Shown one piece after another: positions 17,549 through 25,121 of a DNA stretch of 64,000 bases; within the stretch, counting starts at the first letter, position 1, and each line of letters opens with the position of its first letter. A program made the translations under genes and the position numbers. The stretch is from JBQTIY01 sp052387675. GTDB taxonomy: Bacteria > Planctomycetota > B15-G4. The stretch spans positions 6,584 through 70,583 of the forward strand of contig JBQTIY010000014.1 of NCBI GenBank assembly GCA_052387675.1, read 5' to 3'. The notes under the pieces are model-generated. The model worked only from the letters and a program-made list of their open reading frames with translations, searched no databases and had not been told where the DNA came from.

Positions 17549-17773
17549 CGACCGTCTCTCTCTCGTGTCCAAGCCGGTGCAGAAACCCTGGGAGACCGAA
17601 CTTCCGCGAGCAGCAAGGGCACTTGGCCGGCTCGGCGAGGAAGCTTTGGTCTCAACGACCCCCGAACGGGCGTTGGTTTCCAGTACGACTGGGACAGCGG
17701 CGCAAACTACGGACGCCGCGTGAAGAGGGCAGGGAGGAAGCGTGGCGAAAGAATGGCGCCGCGCTCACCTTGC

Positions 17774-17779
17774 TATCCT
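17774..17779 (+). promoter_or_regulatory. Extended -10 box upstream of the ALDH7-like gene
   Basis: CTTGC-TATCCT lies 25 bases before the ATG at 17805. The predicted short leader carries GGGAG (from 17791), so this is a leadered transcript with the same promoter type. Confidence 0.5.
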
Positions 17780-17804
17780 GCGCCGCCCTCGGGAGTTTGA
17801 CCCC

Positions 17805-19340
17805 ATGCGTGATGTCCTGCAGTCCTTGGGCTTGGCGGAAGCCGCCTCCGGCGCCGTTTCGGGGGTCTATTCAGACCGCTGGATCGCCAAACCCGCCGGT
17901 CCCTCGGTGCTGTCCGAGAACCCGGCCACGGGCGGGCCGCTCGGCCGCGTGCTGCATGGCGGGGCCGGCGACTACCAGGCCTGCGTCGCGGCGGCCCAGG
18001 CGGTTTTCCCGCGCTGGCGCGACCTGCCCGCCCCCCGCCGCGGCGAACTCGTGCGCCAGTGCGGCGAAGTGCTGCGCGCGCGGCGCGAGGAACTCGGCGC
18101 TCTCGTCACGCTCGAGATGGGCAAGATCCGCGGCGAGGGCCTGGGCGAAGTCCAGGAGATGATCGACATCGCCGATTTCGCCGTCGGCCTCTCGCGCCAG
18201 CTCTACGGCCTGTCGATGCACAGCGAGCGCCCGGGCCACCGCATGTACGAGCAATGGCACCCGCTCGGCACGGTGGGCATCATCTCAGCCTTCAACTTCC
18301 CGGTGGCGGTCTGGGCCTGGAACGCTTTCATCGCCGCGGTCTGCGGCGACACGATGATCTGGAAGCCCAGTCCGCTGACGCCGCTCACGGCCGTGGCGGT
18401 GCAGCGCCTGCTCGCGCCGGTCTTCGAGCAGGCCGGCTTGGCCGGCGTCATCACGCTGTGCTGCGGCGAGGCCGAGCCGGTGGGCGAGGCCATGCTTGCC
18501 GACCGTCGCCTGCCGCTCATCTCGGCCACGGGCTCGGTGCGCATGGGCCGGCGCGTCGGCACGGTGGTCGCCGAGCGCCTCGGGCGCAGCCTGCTCGAAC
18601 TCGGCGGCAACAACGCGCTCATCATTCTCGACGACGCCGACCTGGACCTTGCTTTGCGCGCGGTGCTCTTCGGCGCGGTCGGCACGGCCGGCCAGCGCTG
18701 CACGAGCACGCGGCGCGTGCTTTTGCAGCAGGGCATCGCGGCGCGCTTCACCGAGCGCTTGCTCGCGGCCTATGCCCAAGTGCGCATCGGCGACCCACTC
18801 GAGCCCTCCACGCTCATGGGGCCGCTCATTTCGGCCGGCGCCGTGGACGGAATGCTGAAGGCCATCGCCGCCGCGCGCGAGCAGGGCGGCGAGCTGCTCT
18901 GCGGCGGCGCACGCGCCGTGGTGAAAGGCCTTGAAGGCGGGCACTTCGTGCAGCCCACCGTCATGCGCGTGCCGGGGCACCTGCCGCTGCTCCAAGAGGA
19001 GACCTTCGCGCCCTTGCTCTATCTCGTCACCGTGCGCGATCTCGACGAAGCCATCGCCCTGAACAATGGCGTGCCGCAGGGTCTCTCTAGCGCGCTCTTC
19101 ACGCGTTCGCTCGCTCCGGCCGAACGCTGGCTTTCGGCGGCGGGCAGCGATTGCGGCATCGCCAATGTAAACATCGGCACCAGCGGGGCCGAGATCGGCG
19201 GCGCCTTCGGCGGCGAAAAAGACACGGGCGGCGGACGCGAGGCGGGCAGTGACTCCTGGAAGGCCTACATGCGCCGCCAAACCTGCACGATCAATCCCAC
19301 GCAGCAACTGCCGCTGGCACAGGGCATCCAGTTCGGATGA
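17805..19340 (+). CDS. ALDH7-like aldehyde dehydrogenase (aminoadipate-semialdehyde/piperideine-6-carboxylate type)
   Basis: A 511-residue NAD(P)-dependent aldehyde dehydrogenase, the length of the ALDH7 family. The catalytic Cys is in GTAGQRCTSTRR and the general-base Glu in LLELGGNN. The C-terminal run NVNIGTSGAEIGGAFGGEKD and the end RRQTCTIN are hallmarks of ALDH7A1/antiquitin, which oxidises alpha-aminoadipic semialdehyde in lysine breakdown. The ATG at 17805 follows GGGAG. Its stop overlaps the start of the multiheme lipoprotein gene (ATGA). Physiological substrate is inferred only from family. Confidence 0.9.
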   Translation: MRDVLQSLGLAEAASGAVSGVYSDRWIAKPAGPSVLSENPATGGPLGRVLHGGAGDYQACVAAAQAVFPRWRDLPAPRRGELVRQCGEVLRARREELGALVTLEMGKIRGEGLGEVQEMIDIADFAVGLSRQLYGLSMHSERPGHRMYEQWHPLGTVGIISAFNFPVAVWAWNAFIAAVCGDTMIWKPSPLTPLTAVAVQRLLAPVFEQAGLAGVITLCCGEAEPVGEAMLADRRLPLISATGSVRMGRRVGTVVAERLGRSLLELGGNNALIILDDADLDLALRAVLFGAVGTAGQRCTSTRRVLLQQGIAARFTERLLAAYAQVRIGDPLEPSTLMGPLISAGAVDGMLKAIAAAREQGGELLCGGARAVVKGLEGGHFVQPTVMRVPGHLPLLQEETFAPLLYLVTVRDLDEAIALNNGVPQGLSSALFTRSLAPAERWLSAAGSDCGIANVNIGTSGAEIGGAFGGEKDTGGGREAGSDSWKAYMRRQTCTINPTQQLPLAQGIQFG

Positions 19341-21283
19341 AGAGCCCGCGGCGCGGCGGCCGAGGGACACGGCGGCCGCCGACGGGCCGCGCACTGCAGT
19401 GGATCGCGGGAGCGCTGCTCACAGTCGTCACTGCCTGCTCGGGCGAAGCCGAACCGAGCCGGGGCGCCCTGCCTGCGAGCCAAGCTGTGCCCGCCACCAT
19501 GGCGGCCTGCGCGGACTGCCACCCGCGACAAGTGCAGAGCTTTATCGGCCACTCCATGTCCGACAGCCTGGGCGGCATCGCGGACGCACCCACCGGTGAG
19601 ATCCAGCAGCCCGCGACCTCCACGACCTACCGCTTCTCCCACGGCGCGCGCGGCCCGGAACTGCTGACCGAGCGCGCAGACGGAGGAATGCGCCGGCAAC
19701 TCCTGCTCGGCCGCATCGGCGCGGGCCGACTCGATCAAGCCTTCGTGGGGACGGAGTTGGATCCGGACGGCGCTCCCACCGGACGGTTAAGTTTTCTGCC
19801 GATCGAACGCCTGACTCACGGCGGCCTGGCCCTGGCCCCCTTCGAGCAGAGCGCCCACGCGGCCGGCTTCGATCAGCCGATCACGGCGGCGTGTTTGCGC
19901 TGCCACACCAGCGCCGACGCTCGCGCCTATCCCCGCAATGCGCTGGGCACGGACGCCTTCTCGCGCTTGTCGCCGCTCGATTGCAGCAGTTGCCACGGCG
20001 AGACCTCACGGCATGTCGCGCTCATGGAGGATCGCCAACGCAGCGACGACGGCGACCTCGGCCTGCTTCGCTGGGCCGAGTTGCCGGCGGCAACCCAGCG
20101 CGATGTCTGCGCCAGCTGTCATCTCGAGGGTGAGGCGCACCTCGACCTGCGCGCGACGCCTCTCGGCTTGGCTCAGATCCGTGGGCCGCAGTCGGAGCCC
20201 TTGCCCAGCGCGCGCCCGACACTCGTGCCGGCGCGCGCGCTTGATGATTTTCGTTTCGTGAGCCAGTCGGAGCGACTGGTGCTCTCGGCGTGCTTCCGCG
20301 CGGCACCCAGCATGACGTGCACGAGCTGCCACGCGCCGCATGACTCGGTGGCCGCGCAGGGTCCAGAGTCATTCGACAGAGCCTGCCTGGCTTGCCACAT
20401 CACCGACTCGGCGACGGCCGCGACGGGAGGTTGTTCGCGCCCTGCCGACCTGACGGTGCAGGCCGTCACCGGTGCAGAGGCCCGCAGCGCCGAAGGCTGC
20501 AGCGACTGCCACATGCGGCGCAGCCAGCCCTTTGATCTGCCTGGCGTGGTCAGCGTGGACCACTGGATCCGTCGCCGGCCGCCGCCGCCGAGCCGCAGAC
20601 CCATGCGCCACGTCGCGGATCCGGGCGGTGCGCTGGCACTCTTCGACGACGGCCGACTGGCGCCGGCGCTGCAGAGCCCGGCTGGCCGGCGCTGGGCCGA
20701 CGAACTCATCGCCTTCGGCTTGTTCCGTCAGGAGCGCGGCGAGGAAGCCGCGCAGCAACTGCCTCGGAACATGGATGCACACGCTGACGCTGCACCAGAT
20801 GCGGCGGCCGCCGGCTTGCCGAGCCTCTCAGCCAGCGCCGAGGCGCTACACTTGCGAGCGCTCATTCACGAAAGCGCCGGCGAGCTGGACGAAGCGCGAC
20901 GTACTTGGGATCGAGCGCTGGCCATCGATCCAGCGCATCCCGAAGCGCGCCTCGACCGGGCCGCGCTGCGCCTGCTGCAGAGCGATGTCGCGGGCGCACT
21001 GAGCGACGCGGCCGAACTGCTGCGCCTCCACCCGCAGGCGGAAAAGGCTTGGAATCTGCGCGCCCACGCGGCCCTGGCCGGCGGTGATGTGCGCGCAGCA
21101 GCCGAAGCGCTCATGAACTCGGCGGTGCTCTGGCCATCCGACGCGGCCGTTTGGCAGGAGCTGGGCCGGTTGCTGCTGCTGCTCGATGAAGACGGTCTGG
21201 CCCGGCAGGCGCTGGAACGCGCCGCTGCGCTGGAACCATCGCGCCCTGGGCTCGCCGAGGCACTCGCCAGCCTCCCGCCCTGA
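19337..21283 (+). CDS. Seven-heme-motif c-type cytochrome lipoprotein with TPR tail
   Basis: A 648-residue exported protein with a signal and a lipobox ending VTAC. Seven CxxCH heme-attachment motifs occur in the first ~430 residues (CADCH, CLRCH, CSSCH, CASCH, CTSCH, CLACH, CSDCH). The last ~150 residues contain TPR-like helical repeats (ALHLRALIHESAGELDEA and following). Such cytochrome-TPR proteins occur in Planctomycetota, Acidobacteriota and relatives and are thought to act in periplasmic electron transfer; the partner is unknown. It is translationally coupled to the upstream ALDH. Confidence 0.88.
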   Translation: MKSPRRGGRGTRRPPTGRALQWIAGALLTVVTACSGEAEPSRGALPASQAVPATMAACADCHPRQVQSFIGHSMSDSLGGIADAPTGEIQQPATSTTYRFSHGARGPELLTERADGGMRRQLLLGRIGAGRLDQAFVGTELDPDGAPTGRLSFLPIERLTHGGLALAPFEQSAHAAGFDQPITAACLRCHTSADARAYPRNALGTDAFSRLSPLDCSSCHGETSRHVALMEDRQRSDDGDLGLLRWAELPAATQRDVCASCHLEGEAHLDLRATPLGLAQIRGPQSEPLPSARPTLVPARALDDFRFVSQSERLVLSACFRAAPSMTCTSCHAPHDSVAAQGPESFDRACLACHITDSATAATGGCSRPADLTVQAVTGAEARSAEGCSDCHMRRSQPFDLPGVVSVDHWIRRRPPPPSRRPMRHVADPGGALALFDDGRLAPALQSPAGRRWADELIAFGLFRQERGEEAAQQLPRNMDAHADAAPDAAAAGLPSLSASAEALHLRALIHESAGELDEARRTWDRALAIDPAHPEARLDRAALRLLQSDVAGALSDAAELLRLHPQAEKAWNLRAHAALAGGDVRAAAEALMNSAVLWPSDAAVWQELGRLLLLLDEDGLARQALERAAALEPSRPGLAEALASLPP

Positions 21284-21296
21284 AGGCCGCAATCGC

Positions 21297-21302
21297 TACA
21301 CT
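21297..21302 (+). promoter_or_regulatory. -10 box of the larBCE operon (near-leaderless)
   Basis: TCGC-TACACT is followed by nine bases and the GTG at 21312, so the message should start within a few bases of the start codon. Confidence 0.5.
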
Positions 21303-21311
21303 GCGCCCCTC

Positions 21312-22088
21312 GTGCGCAATGTCATCGAGCAGCTCGTCCAGGACCTCGCCGCCGGGCGCGTCGGTGCGCAGGAAGCCCTGCTGCGCCTGCGCGACCTGCC
21401 CGGCGAAGATCTGGGCTACGCGCGCCTCGATCACCACCGCCCGCTGCGCAACGGACTGCCCGAAGTGGTCTACGGCGCGGGCAAGACCGCCGAGCAGATC
21501 GTGGGCATCGTGGCGCGCCTCAAGCGGCACGGACACCCTGTGCTCGTCACACGTCTCGCGCCGGAAGTGCACGGCGCCTGCGGCCGCGATCTCGACGCGG
21601 GCGCTGCGCTGCCCGGCCACTACGACGCCCTCTCGCGCACTTGGTCTTGGGCCCCCGGGCCCGTGGACGTCACGGGCGCAGGCACCATCCTCGTCGTCTG
21701 CGCGGGCACGTCCGATTTGCCCGTGGCCGAGGAGGCCGCACGCACGGCCGAACTCTTCGGCAATCGTGTCGAGCGCCTCGTCGATGTGGGCGTGGCCGGC
21801 ATCCACCGGCTCATGGAACAACTGCCGCGCCTGCAAGCCGCGCGCGTGATCATCGTGGTGGCCGGCATGGAGGGCGCCCTGCCCAGTGTCGTCGGCGGCC
21901 TGGTCTCGGCGCCGGTCATCGCCGTGCCGACGAGCGTGGGCTACGGCGCCAGCTTCGGCGGCCTCGCCGCGCTGCTGGCCATGCTCAACAGTTGCGCGGC
22001 TGGCATCACCGTGGTGAACATCGACAACGGCTTCGGCGCCGCCTGCGCCGCGCACGCCATCAATCATCCTGTCGAGGCCCGCGCATGA
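21312..22088 (+). CDS. larB: Nickel-pincer cofactor synthesis protein LarB
   Basis: A 258-residue enzyme that carboxylates and hydrolyses nicotinic acid adenine dinucleotide in the first step of nickel-pincer nucleotide synthesis. The C-terminal two thirds has the PurE-like fold typical of LarB: VVCAGTSDLPVAEEAA, DVGVAGIHRL and VVAGMEGALPSVV are clear. The GTG at 21312 was chosen from promoter spacing and because it gives the usual length. Its end overlaps larC by four bases. Confidence 0.93.
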   Translation: MRNVIEQLVQDLAAGRVGAQEALLRLRDLPGEDLGYARLDHHRPLRNGLPEVVYGAGKTAEQIVGIVARLKRHGHPVLVTRLAPEVHGACGRDLDAGAALPGHYDALSRTWSWAPGPVDVTGAGTILVVCAGTSDLPVAEEAARTAELFGNRVERLVDVGVAGIHRLMEQLPRLQAARVIIVVAGMEGALPSVVGGLVSAPVIAVPTSVGYGASFGGLAALLAMLNSCAAGITVVNIDNGFGAACAAHAINHPVEARA

Positions 22089-23302
22089 GCCGGCACCTGC
22101 ACTTGGATCTGGTGGGCGGCATCGCGGGCGACATGACCGTGGCCGCCCTGGCCGATGCCGGCGGCAACTTCGCCGAGTTGGAACGCCGTCTGCTCGCCTC
22201 AGGCCTGCCGCTCACCCGCCTCACACTCACGCGCGTGTGGCGCGGCGGGATGGCGGGCGCGCATTTCACCGTCGAGCCAGAGCGCCAGGCGCCCAGCCGC
22301 CACTGGAGCGCGATCCGCCCGCTGGTGGCGGAGTGCCGCTTGAGCGAGCGCGCGCGCGACTTGGCCCTCGCGATCTTCGGCCGCCTGGCCGAGGCCGAGG
22401 CCGAAGTGCACGGCTGCACGCCGGACGAAGTCCACTTCCACGAAGTCGGCGCCATGGATTCCATCGCCGACATTGTCGGCGCCGCAGTTGCGATAGACCT
22501 GCTCGGCGCCACGAGCTTCTCATGCAGCACGGTGCCGATCTGTCCGGGCAGTGTGCGCGGCGACCATGGCGTCATGCCGCTGCCCGCGCCGGCCACGGCG
22601 CGCCTGCTGCGCGGCTTCACGCTCACCCCCATCGAAGGCACGCTGGAAACCGTCACGCCCACGGGCGCGGCCATTCTGGCGACGCTTTGCCCGCACGGTG
22701 ACGGCGCCGTGCCGGCCATGCGGCTGCTCACCACGGGCACTGGCCTCGGCACCGCCGAGTTGCCTGGGCGGCCCAATGTCCTGCGCGTGCTGCTTGGCGA
22801 GCGCGTCGATGCGGCAGCGCAGACGCCTTCGGCCGGCGGCAACGCCTCCGGCCACGCCGTGGTCATCGAAGCGTCGATCGACGACATGGATCCGCGCCTC
22901 TACGGCGAGGTCTCGGCACGGCTCTTTCAAGCGGGCGCGCTCGACGTGACGCTTTCGGCGCTGCAGATGAAAAAGGGCCGGCCGGGCACGCTGCTCTCCG
23001 TGTTGGCTCGGCCCGAACTGGAAGGCCTGCTCACCGGCCTCATCCTGCGCGAGACCACCACGCTTGGCGTGCGCAGCCACGACGTGCGCCGCACTGAGTT
23101 GGCCCGCCGCCACGAGACGGTCGTGACGCGCTTCGGCGCGGTGCGCGTGAAGCTCGGCCTGCTCGGCGAAGAGTGCCTGAATCTTTCGCCGGAGTTCGAG
23201 GACTGCGCCCGCCTCGCGCATGAGGCCGGCGTGCCGGTCAAGGACGTGCTGGCCGCTGCAGTTGCCGCCGCCTCCGAACGCTGGACGGGCGCCCGATGCT
23301 GA
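22085..23302 (+). CDS. larC: Nickel-pincer cofactor synthesis protein LarC
   Basis: A 405-residue CTP-dependent nickel-insertion enzyme acting at the last step of the pincer cofactor pathway. The N-terminal HLDLVGGIAGDM, the EVHFHEVGAMDSIADIVG region and the TPTGAAIL motif are conserved. The C-terminal domain (EASIDDMDPRLYGE, MKKGRPGTLLSVL) is the part that in some species is made by a frameshift (LarC2); here it is a single continuous frame. It overlaps larB by four bases and larE by seven. Confidence 0.94.
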   Translation: MSRHLHLDLVGGIAGDMTVAALADAGGNFAELERRLLASGLPLTRLTLTRVWRGGMAGAHFTVEPERQAPSRHWSAIRPLVAECRLSERARDLALAIFGRLAEAEAEVHGCTPDEVHFHEVGAMDSIADIVGAAVAIDLLGATSFSCSTVPICPGSVRGDHGVMPLPAPATARLLRGFTLTPIEGTLETVTPTGAAILATLCPHGDGAVPAMRLLTTGTGLGTAELPGRPNVLRVLLGERVDAAAQTPSAGGNASGHAVVIEASIDDMDPRLYGEVSARLFQAGALDVTLSALQMKKGRPGTLLSVLARPELEGLLTGLILRETTTLGVRSHDVRRTELARRHETVVTRFGAVRVKLGLLGEECLNLSPEFEDCARLAHEAGVPVKDVLAAAVAAASERWTGARC

Positions 23303-24147
23303 ACGATTCAGCAACCGACGCACTCCTCGAGGCTCTCGTCGCCGACGTCGCGGCTTGCGAGTCGGCCGTGGTGGCTTTCTCAGGCGGCGTGGACTCCACC
23401 GTGGTCCTGGCCATCGCCGCGCGCGCGCTCGGCTCACGCGCGCTGGGCTTGATGGGCGAGTCGGACTCGTTGGCGCCGGCCGAAGCAGCCGCCGCGCAGA
23501 CACTCGCCGCCGAGCTGGGCCTGGAGCTGCTCGTTGTGCCCACCGCCGAACAGCAAGACGAGCGCTACCTGGCCAATGCGCCCGATCGCTGCTTCTACTG
23601 CAAGACGGAGCTGTACTCCGTCTGTCAGCGCGTTGCGGCCGAGCGTGGACTGCGCACGATTCTCAACGGCACAAATGCCGATGACCTCGCCGACTGGCGC
23701 CCAGGCCTGCGCGCCGCCGAGCAGGCCGCGGTGCACTCGCCCCTCCTGGCCTGTGGCTTGGGCAAGCCGGCCGTGCGCGCTGTCGCGCGTCGCCTGGGGC
23801 TGTCGAACTGGGACAAGCCCGCGCTGGCTTGCCTGGCTTCGCGGCTGCCGCACGGCACGCGCGTCACTCCCGCGCGCCTCGCCGCCGTGGATCTCGTCGA
23901 GAGCCGGCTGCGCTCGGCGGGCTTTCGGCAGGTGCGCGCACGGCACTTCGGCGCGGAGGTCCTGCTGGAAGTCGAGGCCGAGCGCGTGCCGGAACTCCAG
24001 GCTATGGCCGGCGACACGCTGCTCGGCTTCGTGCGCGCGGCCGGCTTTCAGCGCTACACGATTGCTACGGACGGTTACCGATCCGGCCGGCTCAGTGCCG
24101 AGGCGCTGCGCTCGGCCGGCGGATCTCATGCAACCAGTACCCCTTAA
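23296..24147 (+). CDS. larE: ATP-dependent sulfur transferase LarE, three-Cys type
   Basis: A 283-residue PP-loop enzyme that adds sulfur to the pincer cofactor precursor. The ATP motif SGGVDS lies at residues 29-34. Cysteines 99 and 102 (CFYCKTELY) and 179 (ALACLASRL) form the three-Cys set of LarE proteins that use a [4Fe-4S] cluster, unlike the single sacrificial Cys of Lactobacillus LarE. It overlaps larC. No larA racemase gene is present in the window, so the enzyme that uses the cofactor is elsewhere. Confidence 0.92.
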   Translation: MLNDSATDALLEALVADVAACESAVVAFSGGVDSTVVLAIAARALGSRALGLMGESDSLAPAEAAAAQTLAAELGLELLVVPTAEQQDERYLANAPDRCFYCKTELYSVCQRVAAERGLRTILNGTNADDLADWRPGLRAAEQAAVHSPLLACGLGKPAVRAVARRLGLSNWDKPALACLASRLPHGTRVTPARLAAVDLVESRLRSAGFRQVRARHFGAEVLLEVEAERVPELQAMAGDTLLGFVRAAGFQRYTIATDGYRSGRLSAEALRSAGGSHATSTP

Positions 24148-24186
24148 CCGGCGCCCTGAAACCGGCGCCCCTTCAGGAACTCTCTC

Positions 24187-25116
24187 GTGAACACCCTCGC
24201 TCTGACTCACGGCCGCCGAGTGCTGCTCAGTCTCTGCTGCGTCGGCTGGTTGGCCGTCGGGGGCGGCGCGCAGCAGCCGCCCGCCGAAGGCGCCGATCCA
24301 CGCAGTGGACAGGATCCTCGCACCGGCGCGGATCCCCGCACTGGCGCCGATCCGCGCGAAGCGGTCACCGACCCTTACGCGGCGCTCAAGGGCCCCGAAC
24401 TCTATGACGCGCTCTTCGCGGCAGGCGACGACACGCGCCTCGGCGCGGCCCTGCGCACGGATCAGTGGACCATCCTGGGCTACATCGATGGGCACTGCGA
24501 GCGCTGGCTCGCGCTCGTGGAGCGCGGGCAAGGCGAGCAGGAAGCCGGCCGGCTCAAGATGGCCGCGGAGCAGGCCAAGGGTCGCAAGCTCGCTCAACTC
24601 GCCGACCTGGCGCTCGGCGACAGCCGCTACACAGCCTATGTCGAGTCCTTCTTTGGCTGGACGCCGGAGCAGCAGAAGGAGTTTCGCGCTGGGCAGGCCA
24701 AATATCAGGAGGGCATGAGAATGCTTCAGGGGACGGCCACGCCAGTCGAGGCGCTCGCCGCGATCGGCCCCGTGCTCGACTCGCTGGAGATCGCACGCAA
24801 ACTCGGCGACACCTGGGGCCAGACCATGTCGCTCGCCGTCATCGGACGAGTCGTGTCGGACAACGGCCAGGACGCCTCGGCTCGCGCCACGATGGCGCAG
24901 GCGGTGAAACTGGGCCGCGAGATCCGCGATGTCGATGCAGTATGGGAAGGATTTTCCGTGAACTACGAGATCGCCATGCGCCTGCGGCAATGGCCGGTGG
25001 CCAAGGAGGCCCTGCGCGGTCAGTACCTGATGGCCCAAGACATGCGCGACGAGCAAACTGCGCAAAAGATCCTGCAGCAACTGCTGGAGCTGGAGCAACT
25101 CTCTCAGAAGGGCTAA
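24187..25116 (+). CDS. Secreted protein of unknown function with DPRTG repeats
   Basis: A 309-residue protein with a signal peptide ending near GGGAQQ, followed by a short repeat region (ADPRSGQ, DPRTGA, DPRTGA, DPREAV; residues ~36-58). The rest is mainly helical and Ala/Leu/Gln-rich, and its pattern of two-helix units resembles TPR-like scaffolds. The start is a GTG at 24187 with AGGA eight bases before it. It lies five bases before the next gene in a run of four secreted-protein genes. I recognise no family. Confidence 0.75.
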   Translation: MNTLALTHGRRVLLSLCCVGWLAVGGGAQQPPAEGADPRSGQDPRTGADPRTGADPREAVTDPYAALKGPELYDALFAAGDDTRLGAALRTDQWTILGYIDGHCERWLALVERGQGEQEAGRLKMAAEQAKGRKLAQLADLALGDSRYTAYVESFFGWTPEQQKEFRAGQAKYQEGMRMLQGTATPVEALAAIGPVLDSLEIARKLGDTWGQTMSLAVIGRVVSDNGQDASARATMAQAVKLGREIRDVDAVWEGFSVNYEIAMRLRQWPVAKEALRGQYLMAQDMRDEQTAQKILQQLLELEQLSQKG

Positions 25117-25121
25117 GGGCC

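Larger units (their letters stand above)
17397..17804. other. 408-base divergent spacer with a strong hairpin and lower-GC tract
   Basis: This is the longest gene-free stretch of the window. It contains the 13-base-pair hairpin at 17510-17548, then about 200 bases with lower GC than the surroundings (around 17560-17760), then the -10 box of the ALDH gene. The lower-GC tract has short complementary segments and a 125-codon open frame (17426-17800), but no ribosome site, no family resemblance and atypical codon use. I could not match it to a known riboswitch, 6S, SRP, tmRNA or RNase P pattern by eye. Confidence 0.5.

Noticed and set aside
17560..17760. Riboswitch, 6S RNA, SRP RNA or RNase P RNA
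   Set aside because: I compared the visible segments with the core motifs I know for these RNAs and found no convincing match; a covariance-model search would decide.
17426..17800. A 125-codon plus-strand frame in the spacer
   Set aside because: No ribosome site, no recognisable domain, codon use unlike the neighbours, and it runs through the hairpin; left as part of a possible RNA or decayed region.
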